DNA of 64,000 nucleotides from Alphaproteobacteria bacterium (GTDB lineage: Bacteria; Planctomycetota; Phycisphaerae; UBA1845): NCBI GenBank assembly GCA_028285105.1, contig JANQQE010000032.1, positions 186,001 to 250,000 on the forward strand, given 5' to 3'. The position numbers and the translations under genes are program-made. Positions 26,000-34,365 of the stretch are shown here, piece by piece; the first letter of the stretch is position 1, and each line of letters opens with the position of its first letter. The notes beneath the pieces are model-generated. The model was not told the DNA's origin. It worked only from the letters and a program-made list of their open reading frames with translations, and searched no databases.

Positions 26000-26283
26000 G
26001 GCCGTGTTCTCCAAAATAACAGCCTCACTTGCAATCGCGCGCCACTATAGATGGCGGGTATTCCGTGTCAACGAGGATTTCACGGTTCGACGTTTGCGCA
26101 ACCGTGAGCGGCGCACCTTGGCGCTGTCATGTGAGCAGATTAGACTGACTGTCGCCTGTCGAACTTTCGACTTGTGAATTTGAAATGCAATGTAGACGAC
26201 ACGGCATGAAACTGTTTCCACCGAAAACCAAATGAAATCAGTTTCCGACTAAAACTAGAATCCAATTGAAACGAAGCGATTGA

Positions 26284-28047
26284 ATGGCACGCAAGAAAAA
26301 GAAACTCGGTGAGATCCTGCAAGGCTGGGGCATCGTTGACGAAAACGCGATCGCCCAAGCCCTTGAGTACGGGATGCAGAACGGCAAGCGCATCGGTGAG
26401 GCGCTGATCGAACTCGAACTTTGCGAAGAAGAACCGGTCATCAAAGCGCTGGCGTCGCAGCTCGGTCTTGAGTACATCGACCTCGACAAGTTTGTCATCC
26501 CGAAAGAATCGTTCCAACTCATTCCGCCCAAGATCATTCGCAAGCACTTGGTGTTGCCCATCGGCGAAGAGGACGACAAGCTCAAAGTCATCATCACCGA
26601 TCCGCTCGATCTCGATACGTTCGACTTGCTGAAATTTCATCTCGGAAAGGATCTCATTCCGCACCTTGCTCCCGAGGGTCGGGTCCGCAAGTTCATCGAC
26701 GAAATGCTGAGCAAGATGACGGACGATCTCTCGCAGTCGATGGCCAGTATCGATGCGAGTATGAACCAAGCCAGTATCGATCTTGCGGATGCCGAAGTCG
26801 CCAAAGCCAAGAAGAAAAAAGGCGACGAGGATGAAGATGGCGACGCACCGATCATTCGGCTGCTCAACCACATCATCGGCGAAGCCGTTCGGGCCCGAGC
26901 GAGCGATATCCACATCGAACCGATGGGCGACCGCGTGCGGGTGCGCTATCGCATCGACGGTGTCTGCCACATTCGCGACGATGTTCCAAAAAACATTCAA
27001 AGTGCGGTGATGACCCGCATGAAAATTATTTCCGGGATGGACATCGCCGAGAAGCGGATCCCGCAGGACGGCCGTATCAAAATGAAGTTTGCGGGCAAGC
27101 GGATCGACTTTCGCGTCAGTTGCTGCCCGACGTATCACGGCGAAAGCACGGTGCTTCGAATCTTGCGCCCCGAATCTGCCAGTGTGGGTGTCTCTGCATT
27201 GGGGTTCGGCGAGGATGACTACGAGGCGTTTCTACGCATTATTCGCAGGCCCAACGGGATTTTCCTGGTCACCGGTCCAACGGGTTCCGGTAAGACCACA
27301 ACCCTGTATTCGGCGCTTCAGGAACTCAACCGACCCGACAAAAAAATCATCACGGCTGAGGATCCGGTCGAATACAACTTCGCGGGCATGAACCAGTGTC
27401 AGGTACGCGAAGACATCGGTATGAGTTTCGGAATCATCCTTCGGGCCATGCTTCGACAGGCGCCGAATATTATTCTCGTTGGTGAGATTCGAGACCGCGA
27501 GGTGGGCGATGTTGCGATTCAAGCCGCACTCACCGGTCACCTTGTATTCAGCACGTTGCATACGAACGATGCCCCGTCGGCGATCACCCGATTGATTGAC
27601 ATGGGCATCAAACCATTCTTGGTGGCCAGTTCGATTCAGGCCATCCTCGCCCAACGTTTGATCCGTACGATCTGCAAAGAGTGCAAGGTCGAAGACACCA
27701 AGCCCGACAAGTTCAAGCTTAAGCTTCTTGGCTTTACGGATGAGGAATTGACCGGTGCGACGATCAGCAAGGGGGCGGGATGCAGTCGATGCGGTGGAAC
27801 CGGATATCATGGCCGCCTGGGAATCTTCGAACTCTTGCAACTCAACAACGAAGTTCGTGAGCTGGCGTTCAATCGCGCGCCGGCAGGTCAATTGCGAAAA
27901 GCCGCGCTCGCGACTGGAATGCGTTCGCTTCGTGACGACGGAAAGATGAAGATTCTCAAGGGAATTACCACTCCCGAAGAAGTGTTGCGCGTGGCTGAGT
28001 CCGACACGATCGTTGCTTCTGATATAGAAGACGAGGAAGCCGCATAG
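26284..28047 (+). CDS. gspE: GspE/PilB secretion ATPase, copy 1
   Basis: 587 residues. It is the hexameric cytoplasmic ATPase that drives a type II secretion or type IV pilus machine. The N-terminal MshEN/T2SSE-N domain (LGEILQGWGIVDENAIAQAL) is followed by a Lys/Asp-rich linker near 170-190, then the N2 domain (ASDIHIEPMGDRVRVRYRID) and the motor domain. Walker A TGPTGSGKTTT is at 330-340, the Asp box near TAEDPVEYNFAG, Walker B RQAPNIILVGEIRD and the His box TGHLVFSTLHTNDAP. A four-Cys zinc motif is present (CKEC near 462, CSRCGGTGYHGR near 499). It begins the secretion gene cluster, is divergent from ppdK across about 280 bases, and is followed by a second ATPase gene 121 bases later. Confidence 0.93.
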   Translation: MARKKKKLGEILQGWGIVDENAIAQALEYGMQNGKRIGEALIELELCEEEPVIKALASQLGLEYIDLDKFVIPKESFQLIPPKIIRKHLVLPIGEEDDKLKVIITDPLDLDTFDLLKFHLGKDLIPHLAPEGRVRKFIDEMLSKMTDDLSQSMASIDASMNQASIDLADAEVAKAKKKKGDEDEDGDAPIIRLLNHIIGEAVRARASDIHIEPMGDRVRVRYRIDGVCHIRDDVPKNIQSAVMTRMKIISGMDIAEKRIPQDGRIKMKFAGKRIDFRVSCCPTYHGESTVLRILRPESASVGVSALGFGEDDYEAFLRIIRRPNGIFLVTGPTGSGKTTTLYSALQELNRPDKKIITAEDPVEYNFAGMNQCQVREDIGMSFGIILRAMLRQAPNIILVGEIRDREVGDVAIQAALTGHLVFSTLHTNDAPSAITRLIDMGIKPFLVASSIQAILAQRLIRTICKECKVEDTKPDKFKLKLLGFTDEELTGATISKGAGCSRCGGTGYHGRLGIFELLQLNNEVRELAFNRAPAGQLRKAALATGMRSLRDDGKMKILKGITTPEEVLRVAESDTIVASDIEDEEAA

Positions 28048-28168
28048 CAGAAGAGTTTCATAAACGAATAATTTGTTCCAAACATCCGAACGCGCCTGTA
28101 CGAAACAGTGCGTTGGCACGAACAATAGCTGACGACTAGGTCAACAAAGCCAATTAAGGTCAACAAAA

Positions 28169-29920
28169 ATGTCGGAACGCAAGATACCTCCGATCGAACA
28201 ACTGCGGGGCCGCCAACTCGGTCGAATCCTCATCAAAATGGGGAAAATCCGCCGCGCTGAAGTTCACGAAGCGCTCGAACTTCAAAAGGAACGTCGCCGT
28301 CCCATCGGATCGATTCTGGTCGAGTTGGCCCACATCACCGAAGAAGATCTGAACATCGCGCTTGCCGCACAAGTGGGTATGGAATTGACCAACGTTGCGG
28401 GGATGGATATTCCCGGCGAGATCATTGCGCTCGTTCCGCAACAGATGGCTGCGACATACCGTGTCATTCCGTTCGACTTCGATCCGAATACGAATCGACT
28501 CTCCGTGGCAATGGCATCACCCGACAACTTCCACGCCACCGACGACATGCAAACGCTCCTCGGTTTTAAGATCAAGGCATTCATTTGCACCGAAGGCGAA
28601 GTGCAAACCGCCCTCGATCGTTACTATCCCGAAGGTGGCGGCGAGTCGATGAGCGGTTTGATCGATGAGATTTCCGGCGATGAGGACCTGGCGAAGTTCG
28701 AAGGGCGCGGTGAGAGCATCGACCTTGAAGACCTTAAGGAGCTCGCCGACTCCAACCCGGTCAAGCGTTTGCTCAACCTCGTGCTGCTCCAGGCCATTCG
28801 CGACAAGGCGTCCGATATTCACTTCGAACCGTTCGAAGACGAATTTCAGATGCGCTACCGAATCGACGGTGTGTTGTACGACATGGTTCCACCGCCCAAG
28901 CACATTGCGGCGGCCATCGCTTCGCGCGTGAAGGTCTTGGCGAATCTCGACATCGCCGAACGCAGAATTCCGCAGGACGGCCGAATCGAGTTGCAGATGC
29001 ATGGCAACCCGATCGACCTGCGTGTGTCGATTCTGCCGACGATGTTTGGCGAAAGCGTCGTCATGCGTGTTCTCGATCGCAGCAACGTGCAACTTGACCT
29101 TGATCGCATTGGGCTGCGTGATGACGATCTGATGGTCTTCAATCAGTTGATTCGCAAACCGAATGGGATCGTCGTCAATACGGGGCCGACCGGTTCGGGT
29201 AAGACGACAACGCTGTATGCGGCGCTGAATGCGCTCAACGATCCGGAGACAAAAATTCTGACGGCAGAGGATCCGGTCGAATACGACATCGACGGATTGT
29301 GTCAGGTGCAGGTCCGTCCTGAAGTGGGATTGACGTTTGGCAAGGCGTTGAGGAGCTTTCTTCGTCAGGACCCGGACGTGATCCTGGTGGGTGAGGTTCG
29401 CGACCTGGAAACGGCTCAAATCAGCGTTCAGGCATCATTGACGGGACACCTGGTCTTTACCACGCTTCACACGAACGACGCTCCATCCTCGATTGCGCGA
29501 CTACTGGATCTGGGTTTAGACTCGTTCTTGATTACAGCCACACTTGAAGCAGTCGTGGCTCAGCGGCTTTGCCGTAAGATTTGTGCGAACTGCAAGACTG
29601 AGTTCACCCCGTCGGAAGAGATGCTGATGGAATTGGGGATTACGCCTGACGACATTGGCGATCAGCCGTTTTATTACGGTCGGGGTTGTGATTACTGCAA
29701 CAATACCGGTTATCGCGGACGAATTGGAATCTTCGAGATCATGGTGATGGACGATCACCTCCGCGAATTAATCATGCGACATGCTTCGTCGAACCTTCTC
29801 CGACAGGAGGCGATCAAGCGAGGCATGCGGACCCTCCGAGAGAGCGGGTTGGCGGCGATTTTTGACGGCCATACGACGATCGAAGAAGTGGTGAAAGAGA
29901 CCCTCTTCGACGAGAACTAA
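28169..29920 (+). CDS. GspE/PilB secretion ATPase, copy 2
   Basis: 583 residues, paralogous to the preceding gene over its whole length. AAGG lies 9 bases before the ATG. The N-terminal MshEN-type domain (LGRILIKMGKIRRAEVHEAL), the N2 domain (ASDIHFEPFEDEFQMRYRID), Walker A TGPTGSGKTTT near 338, EDPVEYDIDGLCQVQV, Walker B RQDPDVILVGEVRD and TGHLVFTTLHTNDAP are present. The four-Cys motif (CANC near 471, CDYCNNTGYRGR near 506) is kept. Both copies therefore look catalytically complete. Two neighbouring GspE-type genes may form mixed or alternative hexamers, or serve separate machines that share the downstream GspF; the sequence does not decide. It is too similar to PilB/GspE to be a PilT retraction ATPase, which lacks the N-terminal domain. 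Confidence 0.92.
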   Translation: MSERKIPPIEQLRGRQLGRILIKMGKIRRAEVHEALELQKERRRPIGSILVELAHITEEDLNIALAAQVGMELTNVAGMDIPGEIIALVPQQMAATYRVIPFDFDPNTNRLSVAMASPDNFHATDDMQTLLGFKIKAFICTEGEVQTALDRYYPEGGGESMSGLIDEISGDEDLAKFEGRGESIDLEDLKELADSNPVKRLLNLVLLQAIRDKASDIHFEPFEDEFQMRYRIDGVLYDMVPPPKHIAAAIASRVKVLANLDIAERRIPQDGRIELQMHGNPIDLRVSILPTMFGESVVMRVLDRSNVQLDLDRIGLRDDDLMVFNQLIRKPNGIVVNTGPTGSGKTTTLYAALNALNDPETKILTAEDPVEYDIDGLCQVQVRPEVGLTFGKALRSFLRQDPDVILVGEVRDLETAQISVQASLTGHLVFTTLHTNDAPSSIARLLDLGLDSFLITATLEAVVAQRLCRKICANCKTEFTPSEEMLMELGITPDDIGDQPFYYGRGCDYCNNTGYRGRIGIFEIMVMDDHLRELIMRHASSNLLRQEAIKRGMRTLRESGLAAIFDGHTTIEEVVKETLFDEN

Positions 29921-30027
29921 CGGTTGGGCTTGTCGAATTGGGGAAGAGCCCGATGTTGGCGTGGTGGTCCGTTCTTTTCCGTAGTCGTTTATATGCGATA
30001 TGCGTGCATGGACATTTGAATCGGGCC

Positions 30028-30071
30028 ATCATGTGGGTGCGTACATCTGGAGTACGTATCATGTGGGTACG
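30028..30071 (+). repeat. Two direct copies of ATCATGTGGGT(G/A)CG
   Basis: A 14-base sequence occurs at 30028-30041 and 30058-30071, differing at one base and spaced 30 bases (about three helical turns) apart. GTAC occurs twice between them. The site is upstream of gspF, in the 215-base gap after the second ATPase gene. It may be a pair of regulator sites; no known regulator was matched. Confidence 0.45.
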
Positions 30072-30093
30072 AGAGTTCAACCACTCGTTGGAG

Positions 30094-30127
30094 CCAAGTC
30101 AATTCTGAGGCCAAGATCATTCTGAGG
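30094..30127 (+). repeat. 17-bp tandem duplication containing the gspF ribosome site
   Basis: CCAAGTCAATTCTGAGG (30094-30110) is followed directly by CCAAGATCATTCTGAGG (30111-30127); 14 of 17 bases agree. The GAGG of the second copy lies 8 bases before the gspF ATG at 30136 and is the likely Shine-Dalgarno sequence. The first copy carries the same element at a non-functional distance. Confidence 0.6.
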
Positions 30128-30135
30128 TATGTGCG

Positions 30136-31386
30136 ATGGCAGTATTTCAATACGAAGCGATGAACCAAGCCGGTCAGGAGGTCAAGGATAATATCGACGC
30201 CTCCAGCGCCGAAGACGCTCTCGAGAAGATTCGTAATCTGGGCCTCTTTCCCACGCGCATTCGCGAAAAGGGCGGAAAGAAGAAAGGCGCTGCAACCGGC
30301 AAGAAGAAAAAAGGTGGATCGATCAGTTTCGGTAAGGCCAAGGTCAAGCACGTCACCCAGTTCACCCGACAGTTGGCCACCCTTCAGGATGCAGGCCTTC
30401 CGATTCTGCGAAGCCTCGGCATTCTCGCCGAACAGCAAAAACCGGGACCGCTTAAGAACGCATTATCCGAAGTTGCAGAAGACGTTGAAGGTGGTGCGAC
30501 GCTTTCCGAAGCAATGGCCAAGCACCCCAAGGCATTCAACCGTTTGTACGTCAACATGGTAGCCGCCGGCGAAACGGGTGGTGTACTCGACGTTATCCTC
30601 GTGCGACTGGCTGAGTTCATGGAAAAAGCCCAACGCCTCAAAGCCAAGATCAAAGGCGCGATGATTTACCCGTCGGTCGTGATCACCTTTGCGGTCGGTA
30701 TCGTGACGATGATCATGATCGTTGTGGTCCCGAAGTTTGAGGAAATCTTCAAGGACTTTGACACGGCGCTGCCCAAGGTGACACTGCTTTTGATCGATAC
30801 AAGCAAGTGGTTTGTCAATGGGATGCCGCCCGGCTGGCTCGTGGTTTTGGGTTCTCCCATTGCATTCATTATTTTCATGAAGCTGTTGAATCAATCGAAG
30901 GGCGGACGCTTTGCGAAAGATTCGGTGATCGTGAAGTTGCCGATTGCAGGCGGTATTTCGAGCAAGTCGTCGATCGCGCGATTCTGTCGTACGCTGGGTA
31001 CGCTGGTGACGGCTGGTGTGCCGATTCTTGAGGCGATCAATATCACCAAAGAAACTTCGGGTAATGAGGTGTACGCCCGGGCATTGGGCAAAGTCCACGA
31101 TTCGATTCGCGAGGGCGACACGTTTGCCGATCCGCTTCGGGCGTCGAAAGTATGCGACGGTATTGTCGTCAACATGATCTCGGTCGGTGAAGAGACCGGT
31201 GAACTCGACAAGATGCTATTGCGTATCGCGGATAACTACGACGACGAGGTCGAAGTCGCGGTCAGCGCGCTGCTGTCATTGCTGGAACCGATCATGGTGG
31301 CCGTCCTCGGTGTGATCGTCGGTTTCATCGTCATCGCGCTGTTCCTCCCGCTGGTTTCGCTGATTCAGTCGATGTCGGGTGGTTAG
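30136..31386 (+). CDS. gspF: GspF/PilC inner-membrane platform protein
   Basis: 416 residues. It is the polytopic platform protein that couples the ATPase to pseudopilin assembly. The N-terminal segment (VFQYEAMNQAGQEVKDNIDA) is the usual GspF start, followed by a Lys/Gly-rich linker near 45-65 that is longer than normal. Two GspF domains follow (FTRQLATLQDAGLPILRSL near 75-95 and FCRTLGTLVTAGVPILEAI near 280-300), each beginning a helical bundle. Membrane helices lie near 174-195 (YPSVVITFAVGIVTMIMIVV), 232-252 and 380-410 (LLEPIMVAVLGVIVGFIVIA). The normal length is about 400. Its only candidate ATPase partners in the window are the two upstream genes. It has a GAGG ribosome site within a tandem repeat. 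Confidence 0.94.
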   Translation: MAVFQYEAMNQAGQEVKDNIDASSAEDALEKIRNLGLFPTRIREKGGKKKGAATGKKKKGGSISFGKAKVKHVTQFTRQLATLQDAGLPILRSLGILAEQQKPGPLKNALSEVAEDVEGGATLSEAMAKHPKAFNRLYVNMVAAGETGGVLDVILVRLAEFMEKAQRLKAKIKGAMIYPSVVITFAVGIVTMIMIVVVPKFEEIFKDFDTALPKVTLLLIDTSKWFVNGMPPGWLVVLGSPIAFIIFMKLLNQSKGGRFAKDSVIVKLPIAGGISSKSSIARFCRTLGTLVTAGVPILEAINITKETSGNEVYARALGKVHDSIREGDTFADPLRASKVCDGIVVNMISVGEETGELDKMLLRIADNYDDEVEVAVSALLSLLEPIMVAVLGVIVGFIVIALFLPLVSLIQSMSGG

Positions 31387-31453
31387 AAAATAAGAAGCGA
31401 TATGACCGAGCGGCTCAGGGTCTTATCAAAAAAGCCAGTATGAGAGGTATGAC

Positions 31454-32413
31454 ATGAAGACAATGGCGCGTCGAAACGAAAAAGCCTTTACGTTGATCGA
31501 ACTGCTGGTGGTGGTTTCGATCATCGCACTGCTGATCGGGATTGCCTTGCCGTCGTTTAACAGGGCCCGTTTGCAGGCCAAGGTCGTCGACAGCAGGCAG
31601 GTGATCAGTAATTTAGAAGCCGGCATCGAAACCTATCGCGGCGAACGTGCGCTGGGCGGTAGAATCCCACCGTCCTCAAGCGATGCCGACCCCAACATCG
31701 GCACCATGGCATTCGATACGTACATTGATCCGCTCGACAATTCGGGGGCTGCGATTCCTTCCACTGGTGCAGGGCTCTTGGTTCTCGCATTGGCCGGTCC
31801 CGACAACCGGGGAACGGCGGGTTTTCGACCCGAGTCTCCCAATCAAACTTGGGCAGATTCCATCAGTGGGACCGGGTCGGGCGGGTTGTACGATTCAAGT
31901 CTTGGAACGCGTCCTGTGGAGGCCACACGCTACGGACCGTTTGCAGGCGCAACGGCAATGAAACGTATCTCGTCAGTCGCAGATTGCCGAAAGAGCGGAT
32001 TCCAAGAGCTGGCTTTCAGCGCCGAATTTGGAAGGCAAAAGGTCTTTTCAGATTTGTTCAACAGTCCGATTTTGTATTACCGAGCGCGAAAAGCCGCTCG
32101 TCGAATGGTAACCGACAACTCTCAAAACCCGCCGCTGATCGGGATTTACGATCACAGCGATAACGCTGCGCTGACATCCTTTACCGACTCGAAACATCGA
32201 ATCGCCGCAGCGTTTTCAGGAAACAATACTTACGCAAACCCTGCGATTTCGTTCGATTCGTTTATTATCGATCGCGAGGCGTCGGGTTGCGACGATGCCA
32301 ATCCTGCCAACTGCCTGCGAACGATCCCGTATCGACCGCAAGATTTCCTTCTGATTTCTGCGGGCCCAGACGGTATCTGGGGCAGCAAAGACGATGTAAC
32401 CAACTGGAAGTGA
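31454..32413 (+). CDS. Prepilin-leader protein, GspG-like pseudopilin
   Basis: 319 residues; AGAGG lies 6 bases before the ATG. A short basic leader (MKTMARRNEKA) is followed by FTLIELLVVVSIIALLIGIA, the type III prepilin signal: cleavage is expected before Phe12, with Glu16 at mature position 5. The N-terminal helix is followed by a long globular region. Near the end, LISAGPDGIWGSKDDV matches the Asp/Gly loop seen at the C-terminus of GspG-type major pseudopilins, where it can bind calcium. It is longer than the usual 140-residue GspG. It is the first of five leader proteins in a row and overlaps the next gene by one base (TGATG). Confidence 0.85.
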   Translation: MKTMARRNEKAFTLIELLVVVSIIALLIGIALPSFNRARLQAKVVDSRQVISNLEAGIETYRGERALGGRIPPSSSDADPNIGTMAFDTYIDPLDNSGAAIPSTGAGLLVLALAGPDNRGTAGFRPESPNQTWADSISGTGSGGLYDSSLGTRPVEATRYGPFAGATAMKRISSVADCRKSGFQELAFSAEFGRQKVFSDLFNSPILYYRARKAARRMVTDNSQNPPLIGIYDHSDNAALTSFTDSKHRIAAAFSGNNTYANPAISFDSFIIDREASGCDDANPANCLRTIPYRPQDFLLISAGPDGIWGSKDDVTNWK

Positions 32414-33315
32414 TGCCTACGATGCCAACGAATCCTGATGCAACGAGCAATAGCCGCAGTCTCTCGATTCGCAGCAGCGGTCGTGCATTTACGCTGATCG
32501 AAATCTTGGTTGTGGTGGCGGTGCTGGCGATCCTTATCGGCATGGCATTTCGTGGCGCAACGGCGATGACAGAATCGGCAAAAGTGCGCGAGACCGAAGG
32601 GCTGCTGCAAGCCCTGACGCAAGCGATTGATGCGTACAAGTTGGAAGTCGGGCAAAGTCGTGCAGGTGGAGGTGCGGTGGCGGTGCTGTACAACGGATCT
32701 CCTCCGGATGATTGGAGGGTGTTCACCTTTGCAGGCGCGAACTTGGCCGGAAACGTGGTCAAGATGGTCAGCGGAAATCCAGTCCTTCCCGATCTAACCG
32801 AAACAAGAGATGCGACTTCTGGCGCAATGACCAGCCCGAACGGTCGGAGTCATGGCGATGTTCGCGCGATGGTCTTGGCGATGCGTCTGCGGTCACCTAA
32901 GGCGAGCGAAATCCTCGACGGGATCAACGAGAAGTATCGGGTCAACGAAGGCAACCTTTTTTTCAATCCCGGCGACGGCACCGACCCCATTCCTCTGACA
33001 CACTATGTCGATGGATGGGGCACGCCGATCGAATACTTTTCGGTTTGTACATCTGCGACTTCAACCGACCCGCGCGAACGTGCGGCGTTTGGAATTGTCC
33101 ACAACAGTAATGTCGAAGCTGTTTTGGTGTCTTATGGGCCCAACGGCCCGGACCAGTTTACGGGCGATTTTTTCAATGATCCGGCGTATGGCGACACCAG
33201 TGTGATTTCAGATTTCAACGGAGGGTGTACCAACTGCACTGTTGGCAAGATCGATCATATCCTGAATCAGGACAACATCTATTCGTCTGAGACGCTCAAG
33301 GAACGGATGAAGTAA
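32413..33315 (+). CDS. Prepilin-leader protein 2
   Basis: 300 residues from the ATG at 32413, whose first base overlaps the previous stop; a second ATG at 32422 is also possible. A basic leader of about 24 residues ends SSGRA, followed by FTLIEILVVVAVLAILIGMA (cleavage expected before the Phe). The helix continues through AKVRETEGLLQALTQAIDAY. The C-terminal half has GTPIEYFSV, a GPNGPDQFTG loop resembling the GspG calcium loop, and a CTNC pair. The best guess is a minor or second major pseudopilin. It is translationally coupled to the preceding gene. Confidence 0.82.
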   Translation: MPTMPTNPDATSNSRSLSIRSSGRAFTLIEILVVVAVLAILIGMAFRGATAMTESAKVRETEGLLQALTQAIDAYKLEVGQSRAGGGAVAVLYNGSPPDDWRVFTFAGANLAGNVVKMVSGNPVLPDLTETRDATSGAMTSPNGRSHGDVRAMVLAMRLRSPKASEILDGINEKYRVNEGNLFFNPGDGTDPIPLTHYVDGWGTPIEYFSVCTSATSTDPRERAAFGIVHNSNVEAVLVSYGPNGPDQFTGDFFNDPAYGDTSVISDFNGGCTNCTVGKIDHILNQDNIYSSETLKERMK

Positions 33316-33376
33316 CGATCGTACGAGGCAGATCGTGTCAATCAACGGTTGCAGATAGAGAGGGACTTTGGCATTC

Positions 33377-34342
33377 ATGCAGCAAAGAATTCGACAATCC
33401 AACACGAAGAATCGTTCTTTCGGGGTGCGACTTCGTGCATTCACCCTCATCGAGTTGATTGTCGTCATCGCGATCATCGGTATCCTGTCGGCGCTGGTGG
33501 TTCCTGGTGCTTCGAGTCTTTGGTCGCAGCGCAACGAAGCCGCCTCAGCCAATCTGATTCGCGGGCTTTTGCAAAGTGTGCGGACCCAAGCGATTCGCTA
33601 CGGCGAACGCGGTTTGTTTTTCTATGTCGATCGGGATGGTGCGCAGCGGATTGCGTTCATTGAAGCCGACCCTTCGTTCGGTGGAACCAGTACCCGCGAC
33701 CAATTCGATTGCACGAACATCAGCGAGCCGACCAATTGCGTGTCCGAGCCCGGTGCGGCAAATCGCTTTCGCGTGATCGATCAGCAGGTGTATACCGTGC
33801 CGTCGCCGTTTCGCGTTGCACCCAGTTGGGCACTTTATCCCGACAATGCGCCATACAATCCTAACCTCGTCGGTGTTTGGCCGCAGCAACTCACCAACGA
33901 ACGATTTCCGATTCAAACGCGCGGGGCTGACACGCCGCTCTACCATCGCAATTTCTTTACGATCGTCTTCGATTCCACCGGAAGCCTGGTGGTGAACCGT
34001 CCGGTGTTGATTCACGATATTGATACCGAGAACGACGGATTGGGCGATCGCACGCGTTTGGATGTCGCCGATGTCGATGAGTGGTGGAAATTTTCGCCAG
34101 GTGACGCTGCCGCAACGCAACCGGATGTCGATCCCATCAACGGAAACCCGTTGTTTGACATTGTGGCCCTTGATAATGGCACTGGAGCCAATTTCATCAG
34201 CGTTGACGGACTCGTGGTGTACGACGATTCTGACATTGAGGGACTCGATGGTGCCTCGATTCGAGCGGTGATGGAGCGCGACGGGCAATCGTTGTTCGTA
34301 AGTCGCTACACCGGCGAAGTGATTTTCGGACCCAAGGGCTGA
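33377..34342 (+). CDS. Prepilin-leader protein 3, GspH/FimT-like
   Basis: 321 residues from the ATG at 33377 (a TTG at 33368 would add three). A leader of about 20 residues ends RLRA, followed by FTLIELIVVIAIIGILSALV and then NEAASANLIRGLLQSVRTQA, the arrangement typical of GspH/FimT minor pseudopilins, in which the helix is followed by an Arg-containing second helix and a beta sandwich. GSLVVNRPVL and IRAVMERDGQSLFVSRYTGE near the end fit the last strands. GspH proteins are usually about 150-200 residues; the extra length is in the middle and is rich in Asn, Pro and Asp. Confidence 0.8.
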   Translation: MQQRIRQSNTKNRSFGVRLRAFTLIELIVVIAIIGILSALVVPGASSLWSQRNEAASANLIRGLLQSVRTQAIRYGERGLFFYVDRDGAQRIAFIEADPSFGGTSTRDQFDCTNISEPTNCVSEPGAANRFRVIDQQVYTVPSPFRVAPSWALYPDNAPYNPNLVGVWPQQLTNERFPIQTRGADTPLYHRNFFTIVFDSTGSLVVNRPVLIHDIDTENDGLGDRTRLDVADVDEWWKFSPGDAAATQPDVDPINGNPLFDIVALDNGTGANFISVDGLVVYDDSDIEGLDGASIRAVMERDGQSLFVSRYTGEVIFGPKG

Positions 34343-34365
34343 TCGCTGGGCGAAAGACTGGGCGG

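Noticed and set aside
26140-29419. Three long minus-strand frames (26140-27138, 27232-28125, 28517-29419)
   Set aside because: All are antisense to the two GspE genes, whose Walker and zinc motifs are unmistakable; the antisense translations have no domain or ribosome site.
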